DNA of 27,157 bases from CAZSNH01 sp052388455 (GCA_052388455.1 JBQTIA010000084.1:1-27157); one strand, 5' to 3'. Counted from the stretch's first letter, positions 1 through 7,762 are shown. The notes: generated by a model not told the origin, from the sequence alone. Numbers and translations are program-made.

Positions 1-37
1 CAAGCGTCAGCCCGGAACCTAGCCAGAGTCTTTGTTT

Positions 38-100
38 GTGTTCTGGATTCACGAACGCTTGCCGACCTTCGCCCGGAATCAAGCGTTCGATCCAGAACAC
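38..100. repeat. Long imperfect inverted repeat
   Basis: Bases 38-60 and 81-100 are reverse complements over 20 bases, except for three extra bases in the left arm; the loop is about 20 bases. The arms read GTGTTCTGGAT...CGAACGCTT. There is no T-run, so a simple intrinsic terminator is unlikely. It resembles the dispersed palindromic (REP- or MITE-like) elements seen elsewhere in this window. Confidence 0.8.
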
Positions 101-125
101 TAGCTGCGCGCGATTCGCAGCGTGG

Positions 126-146
126 CCCCGGGCCATGGGCCCGGGG
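126..146 (-). terminator. GC hairpin after the ABC permease gene
   Basis: A perfect 9-base-pair stem (CCCCGGGCC with its complement) around a 3-base loop lies 29 bases beyond the permease stop codon. No T-run follows, so it is at best a weak or factor-assisted terminator or an mRNA-stabilising hairpin. Confidence 0.35.
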
Positions 147-174
147 AGTTCGTTGCGAACGGCCGTCGCTGGTG

Positions 175-1386
175 TTACCGGCTGAACACGCCGGCCGGAT
201 CGATTCGCGTGACCTTGAGGATCGCCGCGATGGCCGAGACGGTGCACATCACCAGCGTCAGCGCGAAGAGGATGCCGGTGAGCTGCGGCGTGATGACGAT
301 GGTCAGCGTCGTCTTCTTTGTCAGCGCCACGATTCCGAGCGTCATGGCATAGCCGATGACGAAACCGAGCACGGCGGAGAGCAGCGCCTGGGTCAGAATG
401 ACGGCGTGGATGTAGCTGGCGGACGCACCCAGAGCGCGCAGTGTCGCGAACTCGTTCAGATGGTCTTTGGTGTTGGCGTAGAGCGTCTGCGCGACGATGA
501 CGATGCCGACGATGACGCCGAGGCCAAGACCGCCGAGCAGCGCGCCGCCGGCACCCGTGTTGAACAGCCAGTAGCGGATCGAGCGCTTGCGGAATTCGGC
601 GTGGTTCAGCACCTCGGTGTCGGGCAGCCGCTTGAGGATTCTTGCCCGCACGGTCTCGATGTCGGTGCCGGGAACGATCTTGACGAGCTGATAGGTCGCC
701 TGCTCGACCGAGGCACCGGTCAATGAGCGGGCGCGCTCGATGCTGGTGAACACATACGGCATTGTGGTGAACGAGCGGATGCCCTGGGTCACCGCCGCCA
801 CCTGCACGGTCTGTCCGTTGATTTCCGCGCGGACGTTCATTCCGTCTTGAGCCGGCGCGCGTTTGGCGGCGACGCCGAGATCCTCGAAATAGTTGGCGTC
901 GATGGCAACCGAATTCGGCGTGGTCAGCTCGTCGACGCTGCCGGCCGCCAGATTCCAGGGCCGCAGGCCGTCGTTGGCCCAGTCGGTGCCGACCAGGATG
1001 AACGACTTCTTGCCGCCGTTCGGCTTGCGCCACTGGGCGAAGCTGACGACCATTTCTTCTACCGAGGCGACGCCCGGCGTGGAGAGGAGCGCAAATTTTT
1101 CCCGGCCCGTCAGCAGCGAGGGATCGTCGAAGCTCTTGGTGCCGAAGGGGACGACCCACAGGTCGGTTTTGTCGACGCGGTCGATCACGGCGGCGATCTT
1201 GCCACGGGCGCCGAGGAAGAGGCCGGACTGCACGGAGACGAGGATCACGGCGAACACGATGCCGATGAGCGTGACGAACAGGCTGACCTTGTCGTGAATG
1301 AGGTTCCGATACGCGATCTTGGGCGCCATCCTGATGGCCTTGCCGGTGCCCCCGGCGAGCGGCGCGCCTTCGTTCGTGGACTGCAT
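175..1386 (-). CDS. ABC transporter permease, FtsX/MacB (DevC-like) type
   Basis: This is a 403-residue inner-membrane permease with the FtsX-like layout: one membrane helix near residues 34-57, a large periplasmic domain (about 60-280), then three helices near 283-305, 328-352 and 368-392. The segment NEFATLRALGAS before the third helix is the family's cytoplasmic coupling region, and the overall pattern best fits DevC-type permeases. Such permeases work with an ATPase (DevA) and a membrane-fusion protein (DevB) to export lipids or other molecules; neither partner is in the window. The start at 1386 has AGGA 8 bases upstream; a second ATG at residue 20 is possible. The gene lies only 20 bases beyond the T-run of the preceding gene's terminator, leaving little room for its own promoter. 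The substrate is unknown. Confidence 0.85.
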   Translation of the reverse strand: MQSTNEGAPLAGGTGKAIRMAPKIAYRNLIHDKVSLFVTLIGIVFAVILVSVQSGLFLGARGKIAAVIDRVDKTDLWVVPFGTKSFDDPSLLTGREKFALLSTPGVASVEEMVVSFAQWRKPNGGKKSFILVGTDWANDGLRPWNLAAGSVDELTTPNSVAIDANYFEDLGVAAKRAPAQDGMNVRAEINGQTVQVAAVTQGIRSFTTMPYVFTSIERARSLTGASVEQATYQLVKIVPGTDIETVRARILKRLPDTEVLNHAEFRKRSIRYWLFNTGAGGALLGGLGLGVIVGIVIVAQTLYANTKDHLNEFATLRALGASASYIHAVILTQALLSAVLGFVIGYAMTLGIVALTKKTTLTIVITPQLTGILFALTLVMCTVSAIAAILKVTRIDPAGVFSR

Positions 1387-1406
1387 GATCGGGATCCTGT
1401 CGTCTC

Positions 1407-1450
1407 AAAAAGAAAGTGCCGAACCCTTCTATATCAGGTTCGGCACTTTC
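1407..1450 (-). terminator. Intrinsic terminator after the 1511-2170 gene
   Basis: A perfect 14-base-pair stem (1412-1425 with 1437-1450) around an 11-base loop is followed, on the minus strand, by five T residues (bases 1407-1411). It lies 60 bases past the stop of the secreted-protein gene and directly in front of the permease gene. Confidence 0.9.
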
Positions 1451-1510
1451 GACCAATTTCAGGCTTGGGCTTGGTTGAGCGTGCTCGGTACGTTACGACC
1501 CGATCTCGAT

Positions 1511-2170
1511 TTACTTGCAGCCGACCGAGATCGTCACGCCGATCGAGGGGATGTATTTCTTGCATTCCTCCTTCTCAGACTTCTTGGAAACCTTGGTGGG
1601 CTCTGCCGTGTCGGTGGCCGAGGTCTTGACCTCTTCGACGACGACCGGCTCAGTGTGGCTGGTCTCGGTCACGGCCGGGAGTTCGGCGGGCGTTTCCTCG
1701 GCGGTGTTGGCGGCGACCGTTTCAGTGGCGATCGTTTCGGTTTCCTCGGCGGCTGTCTCGGCGGCCTTCTGGTCGCCCTGAAGCAGCGCGGTGCTGCCGC
1801 TGGAGGTCACTTCCGTCTCTTCGCTCGTCTCGGTGCCCGTCACCTCTTCGGTCTCGGCCCGTTCGACGGTACGCGGCTTCTTCGGCTTGCTCGCCGTGTA
1901 GGCGGCGACCTTCGTCTCCTTGCTGGGGCGGCTGGCGACGCGCGGCTCGTGGCGCGGGGCCTTGCGGGCGACGTGGGTGCGGGGCTTCTTCTTGCACTGG
2001 GCGGAGCCACCGCCGTATCCGCCGCGGGTGGGCGAGGCGACGAAGCTGCCGAGCGGGAAGCCGAAACCGACACGGACACCGCCGGCCTCGGCGCTGGTGG
2101 TGAAGCTGGTGGCGGCGCCGAGCACGGTCGCGGCGGCGGCGACGGCGGCGATGAGGATGTTGCGGGTCAT
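1511..2170 (-). CDS. Secreted Thr/Glu-rich protein with C-terminal ISVGC motif
   Basis: This is a 219-residue protein of unknown function. Residues 1-29 form a signal peptide (MTRN..., hydrophobic core, cleavage near SAEA), so it should be exported. A short Gly-rich stretch (30-58) is followed by a basic Pro/Arg/Lys region (60-100) and a long Thr/Glu/Ala-rich, probably disordered region (105-195). The C-terminus carries CKKYIPSIGVTISVGC (203-218), with two cysteines that could form a disulfide. The same motif ends the neighbouring gene at 2473-3258, so the two are paralogues. The start at 2170 is chosen for its signal peptide and a GGGAG site 8 bases upstream; upstream in-frame sequence is unlike a protein. 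It is a monocistronic gene with its own terminator. Confidence 0.8.
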   Translation of the reverse strand: MTRNILIAAVAAAATVLGAATSFTTSAEAGGVRVGFGFPLGSFVASPTRGGYGGGSAQCKKKPRTHVARKAPRHEPRVASRPSKETKVAAYTASKPKKPRTVERAETEEVTGTETSEETEVTSSGSTALLQGDQKAAETAAEETETIATETVAANTAEETPAELPAVTETSHTEPVVVEEVKTSATDTAEPTKVSKKSEKEECKKYIPSIGVTISVGCK

Positions 2171-2372
2171 GGCAGTCTCCCAAAAGTCTGGTTCGTTGGA
2201 GCGTCTCGGCGTCTTGAGTGAGCCGTTCGTTGCTTGAGGGGATACTGCCTGTTCAGAGGGGGCCGCGCTGTTCCAGCAGGAACATGGTCGAAAGCGGCGC
2301 AAGTCTTTATCAAAGCATTGAAATTTAATGGAGAAACCAAAGTTTTTTGTTCAGGCTTCCCGCCGGTCTATG
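2171..2372 (-). promoter_or_regulatory. Leader and promoter region of the 1511-2170 gene
   Basis: This gap between the upstream gene's terminator and the start at 2170 must hold the gene's promoter. The last 70 bases before the ATG resemble the leader of the paralogue at 2473-3258 (similar GGTTCG, TCGGCG and GTCTCC blocks on the plus strand). I could not assign a convincing -35/-10 pair. Confidence 0.4.
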
Positions 2373-2408
2373 AAAAAGGGAGGCTGACAGCGTGGCTGTC
2401 CGCCTCCC
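2373..2408 (-). terminator. Intrinsic terminator after the 2473-3258 gene
   Basis: A 14-base-pair stem with one mismatch (2378-2391 with 2395-2408) and a 3-base loop is followed on the minus strand by five T residues (bases 2373-2377). It lies 64 bases past the stop codon. Confidence 0.9.
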
Positions 2409-2472
2409 AAGTTGCTCCTTCGATGAACTCAAGTGGACTGCAGGGTCGTGGACTCGTGGTGTCCGGGGCCGA

Positions 2473-3258
2473 TCAGCAGCCGACCGAGATGGTCACGCCG
2501 ATGGCCGGGATGTAGCGCTTGCAAGCCTTGCCGTCGGTCGGCTCGGAGGCCGGTGCTTCGGTGGCGGCGGGCGTCTCTTCGGTTGAGCCTTCGGCCGGGA
2601 GAGTGGCCGACTGAACTTCGACTTCCGATTCGACGGCCGAGACCTGCTCGACTTCCGCTTCCGGCATCACCGTCTCGCTGTCGGCGCTCGCAACTTCCTG
2701 ATTATGCTTGGCATCGAACCGGTTGAGGGCAGCCGAGGAGGACGGCGCGGCGACGTAGGTGCTTTCCGTCTTCACCGGCTCGACCGAGCTCGTGGTGGTC
2801 TCTTCGACCGGGGTCTCGGCCTTTTTGGAGGGGCGGCGGTTGGAGGCAGCGACCTCCTGGCGGCGGGCGGCAGCTGCGTCGGCCTTGGCCTCGGCGCGGG
2901 CGCTGGCACGGGCCTTGGCTTCGGCGCTGGCCTTGGCCGAGGCGCGGGCTTCGGCTTTGGCCTGGGCGCGGGCGCGTGCTTCGGCCTGGGCCTGGGCCTT
3001 GCCGCGGGCGCGGGCTTCGGCCTGAGCCTGGGCCTTGGCCCGGGCCTGAGCGTTAGAGCGGGCCTGTGCGCGGACGGCGCGGCCGCGGCTCGCCTGCTGG
3101 GACTTCTTGGAGGCGTGGGCCATGGCGCCGACGGCGAGGATGCCGATGCCGATGCCGACCGCGAGGCCGAGACCGCCGCGGGCTTCGGCCTGCGAATTGA
3201 GGGTCATGCTGGTTGCCAGAAGGGCGGTGGCAATGGCGATGGGGAGCTTGCGGGTCAT
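2473..3258 (-). CDS. Secreted Ala-X repeat protein with C-terminal ISVGC motif
   Basis: This is a 261-residue protein of unknown function, paralogous to the 1511-2170 product. It has a signal peptide (about 1-25) and a Gly-rich hydrophobic stretch (28-47) that could be a membrane segment or the start of the mature chain. Residues 64-133 are an almost strict alternation of Ala with Arg, Lys, Gln, Glu or Ser. A Thr/Glu/Val-rich acidic region (145-242) follows, then CKRYIPAIGVTISVGC at the very end (246-261). The start at 3258 is preferred because the signal peptide begins there, GGAG lies 7 bases upstream, and the surrounding bases match the paralogue (GAGACYGCC before ATGACCCGCAA). The basic repeat followed by an acidic region suggests an envelope-associated polyampholyte, but that is inference. 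Confidence 0.8.
   Translation of the reverse strand: MTRKLPIAIATALLATSMTLNSQAEARGGLGLAVGIGIGILAVGAMAHASKKSQQASRGRAVRAQARSNAQARAKAQAQAEARARGKAQAQAEARARAQAKAEARASAKASAEAKARASARAEAKADAAAARRQEVAASNRRPSKKAETPVEETTTSSVEPVKTESTYVAAPSSSAALNRFDAKHNQEVASADSETVMPEAEVEQVSAVESEVEVQSATLPAEGSTEETPAATEAPASEPTDGKACKRYIPAIGVTISVGC
2860..3069 (-). repeat. Degenerate hexanucleotide repeat encoding alternating Ala-X
   Basis: Within the secreted-protein gene, about 70 codons alternate GCN (Ala) with Arg, Lys, Gln, Glu or Ser codons, giving a 6-base periodicity with local copies such as GCCTGGGCCTGGGCC. Short units of this kind can change number by slippage without shifting the frame. Confidence 0.8.
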
Positions 3259-3416
3259 GGCGGTCTCCGTGGGTTCGGCTTCGAAGGAGGATCGGCGCTT
3301 GTTGGTGTCGCCGTTTGCATCCCCAATGTGCCTGAGACCCGGGAAGGACCCCTGTCTCGCCCGCGACAGGTCAGAAAATAGTTGGAGCCGTGATTTCCGT
3401 CGGATCGGAAGCTCGT

Positions 3417-3605
3417 TCAGGCGTGCAGTTGCAGGCCGGAATGGACCCGGCTGGTCGTCACCGCGGGACCGATCAGCCCCGCCGCCATGGCGGCGAGCTT
3501 GCAATCGCGGCAGCGCTTGCCGCAGGAACCGATCTTTTCAGGAGGCGGAAGCGACGCCATCTCGTTTGTAAAATCAGAGCCGAAGTCTTTGAGCGGCTTG
3601 CACAT
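3417..3605 (-). CDS. Small cysteine-containing protein, function unknown
   Basis: This 62-residue open frame encodes a soluble, basic peptide with cysteines at residue 2 and in a cluster C-G-K-R-C-R-D-C (residues 28-35), followed by a short hydrophobic stretch (AAMAAGLIGPAV). The cluster could bind a metal, but no family is recognised. A clear GGAG site lies 7-8 bases before the ATG and overlaps the stop codon of the hydrolase gene 12 bases upstream, so the two are probably co-transcribed and translationally linked. Support is the ribosome site, the tight spacing and the cysteine cluster; a chance frame cannot be ruled out. Confidence 0.6.
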   Translation of the reverse strand: MCKPLKDFGSDFTNEMASLPPPEKIGSCGKRCRDCKLAAMAAGLIGPAVTTSRVHSGLQLHA

Positions 3606-3617
3606 TTTAATTCTCCA

Positions 3618-4496
3618 TCAGGCAATCGCAGTGTTCAGGGCAACGGAATAGTCGGGCTGGGCCGTATGCGTCCGGCGCTGAGCGGGGGCGAGGCCGGTGA
3701 CCAGGCGGGCCAGAAAACGGCCGGTGGCATCGACCACGGTCTGGCGCTGCCGGTCGACGGTGATCAGATGGTAGCTGTCCTCGAGCACGAGCAACTCGGC
3801 CGATCCGGTCAGCTTCTTCTGCAAATAGAATGCGTTGTTGAGATCGGCGAGGCAGTCTTCGCGAGGGTGGATGATCAGCGAGGGCTGGTGGATGCGATCC
3901 AGGAGGCCGATCACCACCTTGGCCAACCGGCGACGCTCGAGGGCGGCGAGACCGGGGGTCGATGAGGCGACCGGGGCGGCGCCGGGCGCCGACATGGATT
4001 TGCGGATGAACTCGCGCAGACGCGCGTCCTTGATGCCGTAGTCCTGCGGCGCCGGCAGGTCGAAGTGACGGGCGGCGGCGGGGAAGGCGAGGAAGCGGCG
4101 GGCGAGCTTGATCGTCCACGGCACTTTCGAGCCGTTGAGCCACAGCGTCGGAGAGTAGAGAGCGAGGCCGGAGACCTTGTCGGGGTGGCGGGCGGCGAGC
4201 ATCAGCGCCAGCAGGGCGCCGGTCGAAAGTCCGCCGACGATGACCTGATCGCAGCGGCCGGCGAGATCATCGAGTGCGGCTTCAGCGCTGGCCAGCCAGT
4301 CCTGCCAGGTGGTGGCCTTGAGGTCGTCCGCGGTGCCGCAATGGCCGGCGAGCGTCGGGCAGAGTACCGTGTAGCCCTCGCGGGCGAGGCCGTTGGCGAC
4401 GTAGCGCATTTCGGTCGGCGTGCCGCACAGGCCGTGGATCAGCAGAACTCCCGTCCGGCCGCCCTCGACGCTGTAGCTGTGATTCTTTGCCGACAT
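3618..4496 (-). CDS. Alpha/beta hydrolase, carboxylesterase Est30-like
   Basis: This 292-residue cytoplasmic enzyme has the alpha/beta hydrolase signatures: the oxyanion-hole motif LLIHGLCGTP (18-27), the nucleophile elbow GLSTG with Ser91, a candidate acid Asp214 in HPREDC and a catalytic His243 in DSYHLIT. The arrangement fits carboxylesterases of the Est30/COG1647 group, which cleave short- and medium-chain esters (also monoacylglycerol-like substrates). The C-terminal 30 residues extend past the usual end. AAGGAG lies about 10 bases before the start. It heads a two-gene unit with the small cysteine protein; the terminator at 4599-4620 separates it from the polysaccharide genes, so it is probably independent of them. 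The physiological substrate is unknown. Confidence 0.88.
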   Translation of the reverse strand: MSAKNHSYSVEGGRTGVLLIHGLCGTPTEMRYVANGLAREGYTVLCPTLAGHCGTADDLKATTWQDWLASAEAALDDLAGRCDQVIVGGLSTGALLALMLAARHPDKVSGLALYSPTLWLNGSKVPWTIKLARRFLAFPAAARHFDLPAPQDYGIKDARLREFIRKSMSAPGAAPVASSTPGLAALERRRLAKVVIGLLDRIHQPSLIIHPREDCLADLNNAFYLQKKLTGSAELLVLEDSYHLITVDRQRQTVVDATGRFLARLVTGLAPAQRRTHTAQPDYSVALNTAIA

Positions 4497-4598
4497 GCCG
4501 CTCGGGCTCCTTTGATCGATGAATGGACGTTAAGGCCGCCGACCCCAGGAGCGCTGTTCCGCCGGGCACAAAGGGGTGAAGGATGTCGTCGACGCGTT

Positions 4599-4620
4599 AA
4601 AAATCCGGGCGCGGACCCGG
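4599..4620 (-). terminator. Intrinsic terminator after the polymerase gene
   Basis: A 5-base-pair CCGGG/CCCGG stem with a 6-base loop is followed on the minus strand by A then five T residues. It is 65 bases beyond the polymerase stop. A second, T-less 8-base-pair stem (4656-4663 with 4676-4683) lies closer to the stop. Confidence 0.6.
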
Positions 4621-4685
4621 CTGGTTGCAAGGGCGGGAAGCGGCGCACCACCTGTCCGACCGGCAGAGGTGTCCTCCGGTCGGCG

Positions 4686-6083
4686 TCAGACGCGGCGGGC
4701 GACGATGCGCACCGGACGCCTCGGTGGCCGCGATCGCGAGACGGGGCGCACGAGCCGGGCGGCGCGGCGGGCCGGCGGGATGACGATGGTCTGGCGGAGC
4801 AGCAGCGGCCGGCGGTCGGCGAGGATGCGGGGCGAGCGCACGATACGCCGGTCACCGGCCATCAGGCCCCACACGACGCCGACAAGCAGGTAGAAATGGC
4901 GCCAGTGGTCGGTGTCGATCAGCGCGCCTTCGACGAGCGTTGCGAGCAGCGCGGCATAGACGACGATGAACAGCGGCTGCGAGGCGGTGCGTCGGAAGGC
5001 GTGCCGGAGGCCGGCGAGCGCCGTCGCCGCCGCCATGAGGAGGTACAGCATGCCGCCGAGCCAGCCGGCATTGAGGAACATGGACAGGTAGACGTGGTGC
5101 GGCTGCTCGTGATGGTGCCGGTTGGAGAACTCCATGGCGCCGATGCCGAACGGAGAGTCGAGGATCAGGTCGCGCGCTTTCTCCTGGCCGCCGAAGCGAC
5201 CATCGGGACCTTCGTCGTAGGTCTGTGTCAGGCTGGCACGATGTTCCAGCAGGGTCGCAATCGTATCGACTTGCAGAGCGGCCGCCACGATCAGCCCGGC
5301 CGAGAGCGTGCCGGCGAGTGCGAGGCCGACGAGCTTGACGCGGTCGATGTCGCGTCTGGCTGTCACCAGCGCGAGATAGCCGTAGACGACGACGGCGATG
5401 CCGGCCGCCGCCCAGGCGCCGCGCGACAGGCTGAGCAGAACGGCGAACATCAGCACGCCGAGCGCGGCAAAGCTGGTGAGGCTGGCGAACCCGCGCCGGG
5501 TCATGGCCAGATGCAACTCGTACACCAGCGCTACGACGAGGAACGCGCCGAACACGTTGGGATCCTTGAACGGTCCGCAGGCGCGGCCGAACTTCGTGAA
5601 CAACTCCTGCGATCCCGGGACGAGATCGAAGTAGCCGACGGTGCCGGCGATCGCGGCCAGCAGGGCCGCCACCTGATAGGCATTGAGAATCAGCTTCGTG
5701 TGCGCCGCCGGAGACTTGGCGACGAAGGCCGCGAAAGTGAAGGCCGAGAGATAGAGGTAGAGAGAGACGGCCGAATGGGTGGTCGCTTCGCCGACGTCGG
5801 TCGCGAAGCTTGCGGCGAAGAACGCGCAGGCGGCGATCACCAGCCACACCGAGAGGAATCCGACGAGCGCCGGCCGGATGGCGACGAGGCCGACGACGGG
5901 CAGCAGCACGATCAGCGCCATGGTCATCGCGTCGACCGGGGCCGGCTCGCTGAACACCACCGCGCCCGAGCCGACCGTGAATGCGACGAGCGCCAGCACG
6001 AGGCGATGCGCCGTGCTCTTCTGCGCGTCGAGGGGCGGGAGGGCGGCCGGGTGCCGGGGAGGGAAGGTGGCGGAATGGCTCAT
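4686..6083 (-). CDS. O-antigen ligase/polymerase-like membrane protein (Wzy type)
   Basis: This 465-residue polytopic membrane protein has about ten hydrophobic segments between residues 27 and 415. It shows features of the O-antigen ligase/polymerase superfamily: FKDPNVFGAF (172-181) and LSLSRGAWAA (217-226) in membrane segments, then a large periplasmic loop with DGRFGGQEKA and SPFGIG (294-315) and HHVYLSMFLNAGWLGG (329-344). Such proteins join polyprenyl-linked oligosaccharide units in the periplasm. The neighbouring transferase, export and co-polymerase genes make a polymerase role more likely than LPS ligation. The last 45 residues are an unusual Arg/Pro-rich cytoplasmic tail. No good ribosome site precedes the start. 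A terminator-like hairpin upstream (6181-6219) suggests its own promoter or read-through. Confidence 0.85.
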   Translation of the reverse strand: MSHSATFPPRHPAALPPLDAQKSTAHRLVLALVAFTVGSGAVVFSEPAPVDAMTMALIVLLPVVGLVAIRPALVGFLSVWLVIAACAFFAASFATDVGEATTHSAVSLYLYLSAFTFAAFVAKSPAAHTKLILNAYQVAALLAAIAGTVGYFDLVPGSQELFTKFGRACGPFKDPNVFGAFLVVALVYELHLAMTRRGFASLTSFAALGVLMFAVLLSLSRGAWAAAGIAVVVYGYLALVTARRDIDRVKLVGLALAGTLSAGLIVAAALQVDTIATLLEHRASLTQTYDEGPDGRFGGQEKARDLILDSPFGIGAMEFSNRHHHEQPHHVYLSMFLNAGWLGGMLYLLMAAATALAGLRHAFRRTASQPLFIVVYAALLATLVEGALIDTDHWRHFYLLVGVVWGLMAGDRRIVRSPRILADRRPLLLRQTIVIPPARRAARLVRPVSRSRPPRRPVRIVARRV

Positions 6084-6180
6084 GAGGTCTGCGGCTCGGG
6101 CTGAGCCCCGGGGGTCCGGAGCGGGTTCAGTCCTTGTCGCAAGTTTCAGGCCGATTGCGCGCCGCGCCGACGAGGGCGCG

Positions 6181-6219
6181 AAAACCAGCGACGCGCCGAA
6201 GCCGGCGCGTCGCAGTTTT
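6181..6219 (-). terminator. Bidirectional-looking terminator after the transferase gene
   Basis: A perfect 10-base-pair stem (6188-6197 with 6204-6213) with a 6-base loop is flanked by AAAAC on the left and GTTTT on the right, so U-tracts follow the hairpin on both strands. It is 14 bases beyond the stop of the minus-strand transferase gene and lies between it and the polymerase gene. Confidence 0.75.
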
Positions 6220-6227
6220 GATCTGGA

Positions 6228-7715
6228 TCAGTAGGCGTTCTTGTTGCCGATCAGCGACATCGGCGTCTTCAGCAGGATGTAGAGATCGAAGAACACCGAC
6301 CAGTTCTCGATATAGAAGAGATCGTGCTCGACACGCTTCTTGATTTTCTCCGGCGTGTCGGTCTCTCCGCGCCAGCCGTTGATCTGCGCCCAGCCGGTGA
6401 TGCCGGGCTTGACCTTGTGACGTGCGAAGTAGCCTTCGACGACCTCGTCGTAGAGCTGGCCGGCGGCCTTCGCGGAAAGAGCGTGCGGGCGCGGTCCGAC
6501 GAGCGAGAGGCTACCGGTCAGCACGTTGAAGAGTTGCGGCAGCTCGTCGAGGCTCGACTTGCGGATGAAGCGGCCGACGGGGGTCACGCGCGGATCGTCC
6601 CTGGTGACCAGCCTGGCGGCCTGCGCGTCGCACCTGTCGGTATACATCGAGCGGAATTTGTAAACCTCGATCAGCTCGTTGTTGAAGCCATAGCGCTTCT
6701 GGCGGAAGAGAACGGGGCCGCGCGAGTCGAGCTTGATGGCGGCCGCGACGACGAGCATCACCGGCGCAAGCAGCACGAGCGCGAGCACCGCGATCGTCCG
6801 GTCGAAAACCAGCTTCGAGACCCGGCCCCAGTCGGTGATCGGCTTGTCGTGCAGATCGATCATGGCGACCGAGCCGACATGCGAGTAGGTGCGCGGCGAG
6901 AAGCGGATGCGGGTCGCCTTGGCGGGAACCTTGATGTCGGCGGGGAGCACGGAGAGGCGCTTGACCACGTCGGCGAAGCGGTCCTCGCAGGCGACCGGCA
7001 GCGCGACGATGACCAGATCGGCCTGCTCTTCGCGGCTGAAGCCGATCAGATCCTCGATGCCGCCCATGCGCGAGAGGCCGGCGATCGGCAGCGGCTGGCG
7101 CTCGCCGTCGCGGTCGTCGAAGAGGCCGATGATGCGGATGTCGTTGTCTCCGCTGGTCTTGAGCGAGGTGACGAGGTCGGCCGCCACGTCGTTCGCCCCG
7201 TAGATCACCGTGCGGCGATAGAGGCGGCCTTCGCGGGCCCAGTGGCGGGTGGCGCCGGCGAGCGCGATGCGGCCGGTGGCGAGCGTGACGGCGCCGGAGA
7301 CGTACCAGAGCGCGATCCAGCCGCGCGAGAATTCGATGCCGAGCTTGCTGAAGAATACCGCGGCGACGACGAGGGCCAGCGCGATGGTCCATCCGAGCAC
7401 GACCATGGGCACCTGCCGGGGGACGGACGAAAAAACCCGCGGGGCGTAGAGGCCGAAGAGCTGGAACACGGTGACGGCGATCATACCGGTCAGCCCGATG
7501 GTCGCCAGATAGTAGGCGCCGAGCACGTCCTCGTGGTCGACGACGTAGAGCGCCGCGACGACAAAGCCGAGCAGAGTGATCATGCCATACTCGGCCGCCC
7601 GGAGGCTGCCGCTCAGAACCACCGGCGAGATCAGATCGCCGCGCCGCTGGGGCACGGGCATCGAAACCGAGCCGGCTGCGCTGGCGGAGATGACGCTGGA
7701 GGTAAGCTTGGACAT
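6228..7715 (-). CDS. Polyprenyl-phosphate sugar-1-phosphate transferase (WcaJ/HfsE type)
   Basis: This 495-residue membrane enzyme should start polysaccharide synthesis by moving a hexose-1-phosphate from a nucleotide sugar to undecaprenyl phosphate. The N-terminal half has four membrane helices (about 40-150) and a Rossmann-like CoA-binding-type domain (168-290, IYGAND). The C-terminal half is the bacterial sugar transferase domain: a membrane re-entrant helix near 305-328, KLDSRGPVLFRQKRYG, YKFRSM (352-357), the catalytic SSLDELPQ with Asp390/Glu391, LVGPRP (405-410) and KPGITGWAQINGWRG. Length is normal for the family. The preceding gap carries a sigma-54-like site, and a terminator follows 14 bases after the stop. 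The sugar (glucose, galactose or other) cannot be told from sequence. Confidence 0.93.
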   Translation of the reverse strand: MSKLTSSVISASAAGSVSMPVPQRRGDLISPVVLSGSLRAAEYGMITLLGFVVAALYVVDHEDVLGAYYLATIGLTGMIAVTVFQLFGLYAPRVFSSVPRQVPMVVLGWTIALALVVAAVFFSKLGIEFSRGWIALWYVSGAVTLATGRIALAGATRHWAREGRLYRRTVIYGANDVAADLVTSLKTSGDNDIRIIGLFDDRDGERQPLPIAGLSRMGGIEDLIGFSREEQADLVIVALPVACEDRFADVVKRLSVLPADIKVPAKATRIRFSPRTYSHVGSVAMIDLHDKPITDWGRVSKLVFDRTIAVLALVLLAPVMLVVAAAIKLDSRGPVLFRQKRYGFNNELIEVYKFRSMYTDRCDAQAARLVTRDDPRVTPVGRFIRKSSLDELPQLFNVLTGSLSLVGPRPHALSAKAAGQLYDEVVEGYFARHKVKPGITGWAQINGWRGETDTPEKIKKRVEHDLFYIENWSVFFDLYILLKTPMSLIGNKNAY

Positions 7716-7762
7716 GCTGTCGGTCCCGAGGTGAACCTGGTGAAGGTGTTCACACCCGGGAA

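Noticed and set aside
4065..6104. 679-codon open frame on the plus strand opposite the hydrolase and polymerase genes
   Set aside because: It has an abnormal Arg/Gly/Glu-rich composition and spans two well-supported minus-strand genes.
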